Shown one piece after another: positions 7,749 to 15,923 of a stretch of DNA of 64,000 nucleotides. Position 1 is the first letter of the stretch; every line of letters begins with the position of its first letter. Source of the stretch: CAWUKT01 sp964352215 (GTDB taxonomy: Bacteria > Bacteroidota > Bacteroidia > J057 > JADKCL01); NCBI GenBank assembly GCA_964352215.1, contig CAYGRE010000002.1, forward strand, positions 118,615 to 182,614. Reading direction: 5' to 3'. The notes beneath the pieces are model-generated. The model had not been told where the DNA came from and did not search any database. It saw only the letters and a program-made list of their open reading frames with translations. The position numbers and the translations under genes are program-made.

Positions 7749-9296
7749 ATGTACGAAGTAAAAGCTGAAGAATTCCTGGACCTGCTGGGGATCAAAGATC
7801 AAAACCCTTGTTGGGATACAGGTATTGCTTCCGGTCACGGGACCGGAGATTACCACACCGTTATTTCTCCGGCCGATGGCCGGACACTGGGTTCAGTACA
7901 AATGGCAGGCGATGCCGAGTATGACCATGTAATGGCCAAGGCGAAAGCCGCTTTCCCGGGCTGGCGCATGGTGCCCGCACCTAAGCGGGGTGAGATCGTT
8001 CGCCAGATCGGCGAAGAGTTACGGAAGTTCAAAGAGCCCCTCGGCAAGCTCGTTTCCATGGAAATGGGCAAGATATACCAGGAAGGCCTGGGCGAAGTTC
8101 AGGAGATGATCGACATCTGCGATTTTGCAGTCGGCCTCTCCCGCCAACTCTACGGCCTGACCATGCACTCCGAGCGCCCCAAGCACCGCATGTACGAGCA
8201 ATGGCATCCATTGGGCGTGGTCGGCATCATCTCTGCCTTCAACTTCCCGGTCGCCGTCTGGGCCTGGAATTCTATGATCGCAGCTGTTTGTGGCAACGTT
8301 TCTGTTTGGAAGCCTTCTGAAAAGACTCCATTGACCGGAATTGCCTGTGCCAATATCATTCAGAGTGTCCTCCTCCGCAACGACATCCCTGAAGGGGTAT
8401 TCAATGTTCTGGTAGGGGACCGTGTGATCGGCCAGCGCATGGCAGCTGACCATGATGTTGCGCTCGTATCAGCCACCGGCTCCACCCGTATGGGCAAGGC
8501 AGTCGCAGAAACCGTCGCCAAGCGCCTCGGCAAATACCTCCTTGAACTCGGTGGCAACAACGCCATCATCCTGACGCCAAATGCCAACCTCGAATTGGCA
8601 CTCCCCGGCATCATCTTCGGTGCAGTCGGTACCTGCGGTCAACGCTGTACTTCTACCCGCCGCCTCCTGGTCCATGACTCTATCTACGATAGCGTAAAAG
8701 ATGCACTCGTCAAAGCCTATACCTCCCTGAGCAACCGGGTGGGACACCCACTCGACCCAAATACCCTGATCAGTCCTATGATCGACAAAGACGCGGTTAA
8801 CAATATGCAGCGTCGCCTGGAGATCGTTCAGGAAGAAGGTGGTAAAGTCCTCTTTGGGGGTGAAGTCCTGAGTGGCGAAGGTTATGAAAATGGGCAATAT
8901 GTCGTTCCTGCTGTTGTAGAAGCGAAGAACCATTATTCTTCCGTACAGGAAGAGACCTTTGCCCCGATCCTCTATGTGATCCGCTACATCGACATCCAGG
9001 ATGCAATTGAGAAGCAAAATGGCGTCCCACAGGGATTGAGTTCAGCTATCTTCTCAGAGAACATCAAGGAGATCGAGAAGTTCCTCAGCCATGAAGGCTC
9101 TGATTGCGGCATCGCCAATGTCAATATCGGTACCAGTGGAGCTGAGATCGGTGGCGCTTTTGGTGGCGAAAAAGAAACCGGTGGCGGACGTGAGTCCGGT
9201 TCCGACTCCTGGCGTGCCTATATGCGCCGCCAGACCAATACCCTGAACTGGTCGGATGAACTTCCGCTGGCCCAGGGGATTGAGTTTAATTTCTAA
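7749..9296 (+). CDS. ALDH7-family aldehyde dehydrogenase (L-piperidine-6-carboxylate dehydrogenase type)
   Basis: A 515-residue NAD(P)-dependent aldehyde dehydrogenase of the antiquitin (ALDH7) group. That group oxidises alpha-aminoadipic semialdehyde (piperidine-6-carboxylate) in lysine breakdown. Features seen: the NAD region with FNFPVAVWAWN (about 164-174) and WKPSEKTP (187-194), the glycine motif GSTRMGK (244-250), general base Glu266 in LELGGNN and nucleophile Cys300 in GQRCTSTRR. Length and N-terminal start agree with the family. No lysine-catabolism neighbours are present, so the physiological aldehyde is inferred from the subfamily only. A strong terminator follows at 9364. Confidence 0.93.
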   Translation: MYEVKAEEFLDLLGIKDQNPCWDTGIASGHGTGDYHTVISPADGRTLGSVQMAGDAEYDHVMAKAKAAFPGWRMVPAPKRGEIVRQIGEELRKFKEPLGKLVSMEMGKIYQEGLGEVQEMIDICDFAVGLSRQLYGLTMHSERPKHRMYEQWHPLGVVGIISAFNFPVAVWAWNSMIAAVCGNVSVWKPSEKTPLTGIACANIIQSVLLRNDIPEGVFNVLVGDRVIGQRMAADHDVALVSATGSTRMGKAVAETVAKRLGKYLLELGGNNAIILTPNANLELALPGIIFGAVGTCGQRCTSTRRLLVHDSIYDSVKDALVKAYTSLSNRVGHPLDPNTLISPMIDKDAVNNMQRRLEIVQEEGGKVLFGGEVLSGEGYENGQYVVPAVVEAKNHYSSVQEETFAPILYVIRYIDIQDAIEKQNGVPQGLSSAIFSENIKEIEKFLSHEGSDCGIANVNIGTSGAEIGGAFGGEKETGGGRESGSDSWRAYMRRQTNTLNWSDELPLAQGIEFNF

Positions 9297-9363
9297 TTGA
9301 ATTAATAGTAAACCCACACCTAAAAGGAAGGAGCCATATTACATGCCTCCTTTTCCGAAGAAC

Positions 9364-9392
9364 CAGAGGCTGTCTTTGTAAGACAGCCTCTG
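9364..9392 (+). terminator. Terminator after the ALDH7 gene
   Basis: A perfect 12-bp inverted repeat CAGAGGCTGTCT-TTGTA-AGACAGCCTCTG followed by TTGTTTTG. It closes the 7137-9296 unit. The remaining ~135 bases before the PrsW gene show nothing else recognisable. Confidence 0.85.
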
Positions 9393-9527
9393 TTGTTTTG
9401 AGACCGTACCTTTTTAAAGTACCTCCGTTATTAATATAAAAGGAACTAAAAACGAGGCCCTGTTACCCCTCTCCCTATTCTTTCCCAAAAAATCTCTAAT
9501 TTCCCCGAAACCTAAGTCCCCCGCGCC

Positions 9528-11744
9528 ATGCGCAAAAGAGCCCTGACCACCATCTTCTTCCTATTATGGACCCTGCCCCTGATGGCCGAGGGTGAAATGG
9601 AACGTTGGATGGACCACCAAGACTATACCAAAGCTCTATTTTCCTCACTTTTCATATTCATCGGCCTGATCATCGGAGTCATGGCCTTGGTTTACAACTA
9701 TCGGCATCAAGATGGACCGAAGGGTAAATTCCTGACCTATGCGTGGAAAAATCCGCTGGTTAAAATCACCCTGGTGACTTCTTCGGTGATCGTTATGGTC
9801 ACCCTCAGCTTCTCCAATCCGGACCTGAGCATTCCCGAAAACAGAATCCGGGTAGCAGAACTAAGGGGCAGGCCTTATATGGCAAGCTCAGCTTATCAGC
9901 AATTGATCAACGACGATCCCGGGAACCCTGCCTGGCATGTGCAATACCTCATGACCCTCTACCAGCAGGACGATTGGGATCCGGGACATGGAGGATACAA
10001 AATTCCCATGGCACCAGTCCATCCGGTCGAACGCTACGAGCAAATGATTACCCAAAACCGGGGAAGGATGCAGAACATTGGGAAATTAGGGGTTGGGATT
10101 TGCAAGTATTACCAAGTAAATACCGAAGATGCCTTTGAACTCCTGATGGAGGTTTCAGAGCGCAAGCTCCCCTACCTCCACCTTTTTATTGGGAGGTGCT
10201 ACTCGCGGTTCGGAATGAGTGAAAAAGCGATCATTCATTACGAAAAAGAATTAAGAATCGCCCCTGATCGAAGCCTGGCCGTCAATCTTCTCGGCTACGA
10301 ATACAAGCGCAATGGTCGGATGGATGACCTTAAAGCACTGATCAATGATCCTGCCACTGGCCCTTACGCGGCAAAAATCTATTCACGGTTCGTTTATACC
10401 AAAGAAGCCAGATTGTTCCCCTACTTTAAGACCGTGCTTAAGCAGTGGGTGAATGGCACCAACCTTACCGGACTGATCGGTGCGCTAGCGGGGATGCTGG
10501 TATGGATGTATTTCCTCCGGCAGGTGGCGGTATTCAGGCGACACCACTGGGTGGCACAAATTGGCATGGTGCTTCTGGGAGGCATTTTCACCTTTACCGC
10601 CATCCCATTTTATGACTACCTCGACTTTGAACTGGGATTTGACTTGAATGGAGAATTGGGGCATGACTTCCTCTACTCCATCTTTGGCATCGGCATCATT
10701 GAAGAGTCCGTCAAGATTATTCCTTTTCTACTCGTGCTGAGATACTCCAATGCGATCCGCGTTCCACTCGATTATATCATCTTCGCGTCCCTCTCTGCCC
10801 TTGGATTCGCATTTATCGAGAACCTCCGCTACTTCGATGAAGGCAATCTTACCATCATTCATTCCCGGATACTCACGGCCTCGGTCTTCCACATGTTCGC
10901 CTCCTCTACCATTGCCTTTGGTCTGGTATTGGCCAAATACCGCTATGGTACCTTTTGGAAATTGGGCCCCAAAGGAACCCGGGTTGCCTTTTTCGTGGTC
11001 TTCTTTTTACTGGCGGCCCTGCTTCACGGCTTTTACGACTTCTGGCTGCTCAATCCGGTCGCAGGAAAATTCATCTTCCTGACCTTCTCATTGTTCATCT
11101 ACGCCACCTTCCAATACGCCAGCTACATCAACAATTGCCTGAATCATTCTCCACTCTTCCGAGGCTCGATCGCCCCCAATACTGGAAGAATAGCCGGGAA
11201 CCTTCTCACCGGCCTGATTGCCATTTTACTATTTGAGTACATCAGCCAAGGCATTCTCTTTGGAGGCAGAAATGCAAATTACGCCTTGTTCAGATCATTG
11301 GGGATGGGAGGCTTCCTGATGTTTTTCGTGGTATTGAACCTGACTTATATCGATGTGGTACAGGGAGAATGGTTTGGCATCCGGTTCTGGAACTTTGGCA
11401 ACCGGCTTAATTTCAACCGGGCCATCGGAAAAAAAATCACCCTGGTCCCTGCCAAAAAAGGGAGTATCATGTCCCCCATTCTTCCCTTGAACGGAGAGAT
11501 CATTGCCAGGGTAAAACTGGTGACCGATAACCGGTACTTCCTCTTGCGGCTTGACAAAAGAATTCAAATGTCCGGCAACCATTTGGAATACCTTTTGGTT
11601 AAGAGCAAAGACCGAAATGCTGTGATCGAACCAGGTTACCAGATGGAGGTTGCCGTGATTATCTTCAAAAACCGGGAAGCCTTGCTAAAGAAGAGGAAGG
11701 AACGGAAGGACTTCAAGCTTTTGGATTATGCGGTGGTGAAGTAA
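9528..11744 (+). CDS. TPR domain fused to a PrsW-family intramembrane protease
   Basis: A 738-residue inner-membrane protein. It has a signal-like N-terminus, a transmembrane segment (about 36-57) and another near 77-93. A soluble section of ~200 residues includes TPR-like helices (about 205-280, for example GRCYSRFGMSEKAIIHYEKE). The C-terminal half is polytopic and carries the PrsW catalytic pattern: EEsvK (Glu392, Glu393, Lys396), ENLRY (Glu431), His455 in SVFHMF and His500 in LLHGFYDF. PrsW-type proteases cut membrane substrates such as anti-sigma factors. Here the TPR part might recruit the substrate (inference). A soluble tail from about 600 to 738 follows. Compared with PrsW of other bacteria it is two to three times longer. 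The gene ends 26 bases before a TetR regulator. Confidence 0.85.
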   Translation: MRKRALTTIFFLLWTLPLMAEGEMERWMDHQDYTKALFSSLFIFIGLIIGVMALVYNYRHQDGPKGKFLTYAWKNPLVKITLVTSSVIVMVTLSFSNPDLSIPENRIRVAELRGRPYMASSAYQQLINDDPGNPAWHVQYLMTLYQQDDWDPGHGGYKIPMAPVHPVERYEQMITQNRGRMQNIGKLGVGICKYYQVNTEDAFELLMEVSERKLPYLHLFIGRCYSRFGMSEKAIIHYEKELRIAPDRSLAVNLLGYEYKRNGRMDDLKALINDPATGPYAAKIYSRFVYTKEARLFPYFKTVLKQWVNGTNLTGLIGALAGMLVWMYFLRQVAVFRRHHWVAQIGMVLLGGIFTFTAIPFYDYLDFELGFDLNGELGHDFLYSIFGIGIIEESVKIIPFLLVLRYSNAIRVPLDYIIFASLSALGFAFIENLRYFDEGNLTIIHSRILTASVFHMFASSTIAFGLVLAKYRYGTFWKLGPKGTRVAFFVVFFLLAALLHGFYDFWLLNPVAGKFIFLTFSLFIYATFQYASYINNCLNHSPLFRGSIAPNTGRIAGNLLTGLIAILLFEYISQGILFGGRNANYALFRSLGMGGFLMFFVVLNLTYIDVVQGEWFGIRFWNFGNRLNFNRAIGKKITLVPAKKGSIMSPILPLNGEIIARVKLVTDNRYFLLRLDKRIQMSGNHLEYLLVKSKDRNAVIEPGYQMEVAVIIFKNREALLKKRKERKDFKLLDYAVVK

Positions 11745-11770
11745 CGCATATTTTCATATTTTTAAATTCA

Positions 11771-12463
11771 ATGAGTCTCCCTATCAAGATCGTCCTCAGC
11801 GAAGCACTTTATACCCGCAATCCCGAACAGACTGAACTGGGGCGCAAGATTATTGTGTCCAGTATCAAGCTGATCGATGAACTCGGGTTTGAAAAGTACA
11901 ATTTCAAGCGATTGTCGATTGAGATTGGTTCTACTGAACCTTCCATATACCGGTACTTCAGCAACAAGCACAAGGTACTGATCTATCTGGTTGCCTGGTA
12001 CTGGTCCTGGTTGGAGTTCCTGATCGACTACCAGACCAACAACATTGAAGACCCCCGCCGGCGCCTGAGAATTGCAATTGAGGTATTCTCCAATGCTTCC
12101 AACTACGACCCTACCTTTTCTCATATCGACGAGAATGCCTTGCACCGGATCGTAGTCGCTGAGTCTTCCAAAGCATTTCTTACCAAAGAAGTAGATGGAG
12201 AAAACGAAAAGGGATTGTTCCAGGGATACAAGAGTCTGGTCAATACCCTCGCCGACATCATCCATGAGATCAAGCCCGACATGCCTTACCCACACTCTTT
12301 GGCCCTGACTGTCATCGAAGCGTCTCGAAAGCAGATATTTTTTGCCCAACACCTTCCTTCCGTCACCGAAGTAGAGGTCAAAGGCAATGATACTTCACAG
12401 GTAACTGCTTACCTGGAATTCCTGCTGTTTACCATATTGGATGGAGGAATTGATTCTGAATAG
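11771..12463 (+). CDS. TetR-family transcriptional regulator
   Basis: A 230-residue protein. Residues about 22-68 form a TetR-type helix-turn-helix: GRKIIVSSIKLIDELGFEKY, then FKRLSIEIGSTEPSIYRYF and SNKHKVLIYL. The remaining alpha-helical part would be the ligand and dimer domain; it is not similar to a subgroup I know. It lies 26 bases downstream of the TPR-PrsW gene on the same strand and is probably in its operon. The target genes cannot be told from the sequence. Confidence 0.88.
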   Translation: MSLPIKIVLSEALYTRNPEQTELGRKIIVSSIKLIDELGFEKYNFKRLSIEIGSTEPSIYRYFSNKHKVLIYLVAWYWSWLEFLIDYQTNNIEDPRRRLRIAIEVFSNASNYDPTFSHIDENALHRIVVAESSKAFLTKEVDGENEKGLFQGYKSLVNTLADIIHEIKPDMPYPHSLALTVIEASRKQIFFAQHLPSVTEVEVKGNDTSQVTAYLEFLLFTILDGGIDSE

Positions 12464-12510
12464 TTTTCCCAGGGATGTGCCGGAAGATTGAATCAATCCG
12501 AGGAATTGAC

Positions 12511-13599
12511 CTATTCAAAAATTACTTTCTGGATGAAGATTCGTTCACTGTACTCCATCCGGAGCAAGTAGACGCCTGCTGAGAGTCCATCGCGGTCCAA
12601 CCTGATCTCACTGGCGCCAAGCTCCGGGGAGATTTCGATCTGCTTACCATGCAGATCGAGCAAGGTGACCTGAACATCAGTCAGATCGACACCAGCTGGA
12701 ATCTGAATCATCAATTCATCAGAAGCAGGAACCGGGAAGACCTTGGGTTCTGCAGTAATATCCAGGGCGGAGGAAGTACCAACCGGACGGATACTGTCCT
12801 GGTAGGTAAAAGACAACTGGGGGCCGCCCATGCCTCCTCCAATTTCGGACAAAGTGACAATAGGTGTGCCACCATTCTGTGCCAACCACTTGTATTCATA
12901 GGAGGGGGGACGCGTAAATTGAGTCCCAAAGCCGAACTGGTCGACATAGAAGGTATCGGTATAGATCAATTCTGTCTTGACTCTGAGTACCTGATAGGAG
13001 CCCAGCGGGGTGATCAGGGTTCCCCAACCATCCACCTCATTGGTGCGTACGATCTCCTGCCCATAAGCACCCACGGTCGGAACAGAAATCAAATAAGATG
13101 CGAAATTGGTGTCCGCATCCCCGTAGTCCATGGGAAAGTGGAAAATAAAATCACGTGAGGAATATTGCTCAGAACTGGGGACTCCGTTGATGCGGGCACC
13201 GAACCCAGTCTGGATATACGCCGATTGTTCGACCTTGAAGTAGTTGAAGACGTCTTCAAAACTTACCGGGCCACCACCACCACCAGTGAACTGCTCGAGG
13301 GCATGATCGGAGTAGTAGTCGGGGTAGAGAATATTGTTGTTGAAGAAAAATTGGTAGGCAAAAGGGGTTGATCCAACCGATACAAAGGTGTCGCTGCGTT
13401 GGAAATCGGGTGCTAAGAATGAAAAATCCCAGGTTTGATTGGCACCGGTAAGATTGGGGTTGGTATTCCACTGATCCTGGGCAACGCTGTAAATGAGGAT
13501 GTCCCCATCCGAGGGCATATCAGCATCTGTAATGGTGATCTGTGAAGATGCAAAAGATGCAGCGAGCACAAGGCAGAGCCCCAGGAATAATGTTCTCAT
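12511..13599 (-). CDS. Secreted protein with T9SS type A sorting domain
   Basis: A 362-residue protein with signal peptide MRTLFLGLCLVLAASFASSQ and a beta-rich body of unknown function (opening ITITDADMPSDGDILIYS). The C-terminal sorting domain of ~75 residues begins at FPVPASDELMIQIP and ends GVYLLRMEYSERIFIQKVIF, the usual pattern for export by the type IX system and attachment to or release from the cell surface. It lies directly downstream (41 bases) of a small lipoprotein gene read in the opposite order on the same strand. I do not recognise the N-terminal part, although similar proteins of about this size are common in Saprospiraceae. Confidence 0.85.
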   Translation of the reverse strand: MRTLFLGLCLVLAASFASSQITITDADMPSDGDILIYSVAQDQWNTNPNLTGANQTWDFSFLAPDFQRSDTFVSVGSTPFAYQFFFNNNILYPDYYSDHALEQFTGGGGGPVSFEDVFNYFKVEQSAYIQTGFGARINGVPSSEQYSSRDFIFHFPMDYGDADTNFASYLISVPTVGAYGQEIVRTNEVDGWGTLITPLGSYQVLRVKTELIYTDTFYVDQFGFGTQFTRPPSYEYKWLAQNGGTPIVTLSEIGGGMGGPQLSFTYQDSIRPVGTSSALDITAEPKVFPVPASDELMIQIPAGVDLTDVQVTLLDLHGKQIEISPELGASEIRLDRDGLSAGVYLLRMEYSERIFIQKVIFE

Positions 13600-13640
13600 A
13601 ATAACCCCGATTGAAAAAAGAAGCCCGTGCTCAGGTCAGG

Positions 13641-14126
13641 TCAATTGATCTGAATGACAACAGGCGTATTGTCGTACTGTCCGGTCGGGAAATCGACCGC
13701 ACTGGTATCTCCATTGATGGCGACATTCAAGGTTGATACGGGGTAACAGAGACAACACTCTGTTACACTAACCGGGTCTTGACGGCCAAAGTCTAAAATA
13801 TCAACCACGTCCTGCCAGTTGCCGGAAGTAATTACATAACGGTAGTTTTCTCTTACGAGAAGACCAGCGGTACAGGAATCACTAAAATTATAGGTGAGGG
13901 TGGTATCTCCAGTCAGTTGGTCGATCCCTTTGATCACAGCATCGCTGTGAAAAGTAGGGACACAGGCACCAAGGCTGTCCTGGTACTCCAACAGTAGCCG
14001 GGAACTGGGACAAGCTCCGCAGATTGCATCCTCGCAAGGGTCATCCTCACAAGAGGTCACAGAAAAAACCAGCACGAGTGCGAGTACTAACTTCAGGAAG
14101 AGAGAAACCGGATTCGAATTACGCAT
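13641..14126 (-). CDS. Cysteine-rich lipoprotein of unknown function
   Basis: A 161-residue lipoprotein. The signal peptide ends at lipobox VTSC (Cys26), immediately followed by a cysteine-rich segment EDDPCEDAICGACPSS. Further cysteines occur in SDSCTAG and the cluster ECCLCYP, giving an even set that could form disulfides. No known domain recognised. It is on the minus strand, upstream of and 41 bases from the T9SS protein gene, and may share its transcript. Confidence 0.7.
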   Translation of the reverse strand: MRNSNPVSLFLKLVLALVLVFSVTSCEDDPCEDAICGACPSSRLLLEYQDSLGACVPTFHSDAVIKGIDQLTGDTTLTYNFSDSCTAGLLVRENYRYVITSGNWQDVVDILDFGRQDPVSVTECCLCYPVSTLNVAINGDTSAVDFPTGQYDNTPVVIQIN

Positions 14127-14171
14127 GTATTCCAGATTTAAAGAGGAACTAAAGATAGTAAATAGTTTGAA

Positions 14172-14726
14172 TTACGCACCTTCCAATTGCTCCTTAAGGC
14201 GTGTGACCGGCAAACGCATCAATTCAAAGTTGGGCGCGTAGTCTTTGAGCATGTCAAATTTCTCTACATACATGTCCACGCTGGTTTTATTCTTTTCGAC
14301 AAAGTTCCTGATTTTCCTGAAGTACTCCTGGACGTCTGGATGGGACTTTTCGATAATCAGGCTGTTGATCTTATTGATCTCAAATTCCTTTTCAAGTGCC
14401 ATGTATGGAATCAGGAGAGTCTTCATCTTCTTCTTCTCTTGCTCCTCAAAATCGGAATCCACAAAGGCCTGGATCAAATTGAAAATATTTTCCCTTTGGT
14501 CCTCGTCTTCAATAAAATAGGACAATTCTGTCCACAGGAGATAGGGAATATACACCCCGCCACAACTGCTCATTGCTTCATTGGAAAAGGCGCGAAACAC
14601 ATCCAAACCTTCGCTTATCGAAGTTTCATGCATTTCGGTCAGCACCTCAATGACTTCATTCCTGTCTTCTTCCGTCTCATTGTAGTACTTTTCTTCAAGT
14701 ACAGCGAGTGTATCTGCCAAGCTCAT
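14172..14726 (-). CDS. Hypothetical alpha-helical cytosolic protein
   Basis: A 184-residue protein (MSLADTLAVLEEKYYNETEE...). It lacks a signal peptide and is predicted largely helical, rich in Glu and Lys. I chose ATG 14726 because the preceding in-frame 15 codons from 14771 are AT-rich and not coding-like. A box TATTTTTG about 30 bases upstream on the minus strand resembles the -7 element. No family recognised; reading-frame quality and position support a real gene. Confidence 0.65.
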   Translation of the reverse strand: MSLADTLAVLEEKYYNETEEDRNEVIEVLTEMHETSISEGLDVFRAFSNEAMSSCGGVYIPYLLWTELSYFIEDEDQRENIFNLIQAFVDSDFEEQEKKKMKTLLIPYMALEKEFEINKINSLIIEKSHPDVQEYFRKIRNFVEKNKTSVDMYVEKFDMLKDYAPNFELMRLPVTRLKEQLEGA

Positions 14727-14815
14727 ATCATTCTGTTCTAATAGATTAAAAAGAAATCGAATATTAAACAAAAATATAAAAGGAACGCTTAAGGACGAAG
14801 CTATACCTTGCCTTT

Positions 14816-15880
14816 TTAGTCCTTTTCACTCTGTTCGAAACTCATCTTGATCAGTTCTTCTACTGATTCGCGGTTTTCTGCGTGCCAATTTCGGATATAT
14901 TTCTCATCAGAAGCTGCATTCATGACATAGGCAAGGGTCAAAGTCATGTCCGCATTTTTCACTTCGGTAAAGAATGGAATGAACAAGTCTGAAACCGGAC
15001 CCTGCAAATTTCCCTCCTGGTAAAGCTCAGCACAAATGGAATAGATACTTTCCAAATTGCCCGCCATGATCTCAACAGGATTCATATTCTTTTTGGCCTT
15101 CTTTATCTTTTTATTCTGCTCTGTCACTGCCACCATAGAAATCGCCAGATCGACAGGAGTAAAATTATCCTCAGCCCCCTCTTCTCCGGGGGAGGGCAAT
15201 CGAATGGTCATGGATTTACGCCCTGTTTTCTCGGCGTTGCCCTCCAGAATCTGTCGGATCAGTTGCAGGGCCATGGCGGTACGGTCGGTGCCAAATTCCA
15301 ACACCATCAGCCGGCTCAGGGCCAACAAGGCGGCACCTGGCTGATCGGTGGTCATCAAAGCCACTCCCAGGGCATAATTCCCGCCTGCATGATAGGGATT
15401 CACCTGGAGGTCCCGGATCAGGCTGACGATCCCTTTTTCTGCTTCTCCTTCCCGCAAATAGGTAATCCCCAGATTAAAATGGAGCATATAATGATCTGGG
15501 AAACGGGCAATCCCACGTTCATAAGCATCGATGGCCTCCTGCGGTTTGCCAACATTGTCCAGTGCATTTCCCAAAGTGGTGTAGACCAGATAGAGATTTT
15601 CCTCTTCTTTGTGGATTTTGATGATCCGTTCACACAGGTCAATACACGTTTTTTGGTCTCCTGACATGAACAAGGTCATCGCCTTTTCTGTCAAGGCTCC
15701 GAAATCATCCGGAAACTGTTCCAATATAGCATCGTACTTTGAAATCGCTCCCTGATAATCGCCTTTGTCATGTAAGCTAATCCCTTCTTTAAGCAATGCA
15801 TCGGTTTCGGCATTTTGGCCGATCAAAGTGGAAAATGGGAGCAGGAAGATCAGGAAAGCCAGGACACAACGGTATTGCAT
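14816..15880 (-). CDS. Secreted TPR protein
   Basis: A 354-residue periplasmic or surface-exposed protein. The signal peptide is MQYRCVLAFLIFLLPFSTLIGQ. Four to five tetratricopeptide repeats cover about residues 27-200 (for example LLKEGISLHDKGDYQGAISKY and GNALDNVGKPQEAIDAYERG). The C-terminal part is helical, without a known domain. TPRs mediate protein-protein contacts; the partner is unknown. It is the last of four minus-strand genes (recQ, serine hydrolase, CocE-type hydrolase, this gene) with short gaps. Confidence 0.8.
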   Translation of the reverse strand: MQYRCVLAFLIFLLPFSTLIGQNAETDALLKEGISLHDKGDYQGAISKYDAILEQFPDDFGALTEKAMTLFMSGDQKTCIDLCERIIKIHKEEENLYLVYTTLGNALDNVGKPQEAIDAYERGIARFPDHYMLHFNLGITYLREGEAEKGIVSLIRDLQVNPYHAGGNYALGVALMTTDQPGAALLALSRLMVLEFGTDRTAMALQLIRQILEGNAEKTGRKSMTIRLPSPGEEGAEDNFTPVDLAISMVAVTEQNKKIKKAKKNMNPVEIMAGNLESIYSICAELYQEGNLQGPVSDLFIPFFTEVKNADMTLTLAYVMNAASDEKYIRNWHAENRESVEELIKMSFEQSEKD

Positions 15881-15923
15881 TCACAGTTGGTTAAAGTGAT
15901 GAGGAAAATCAAGTTAAGGAATT

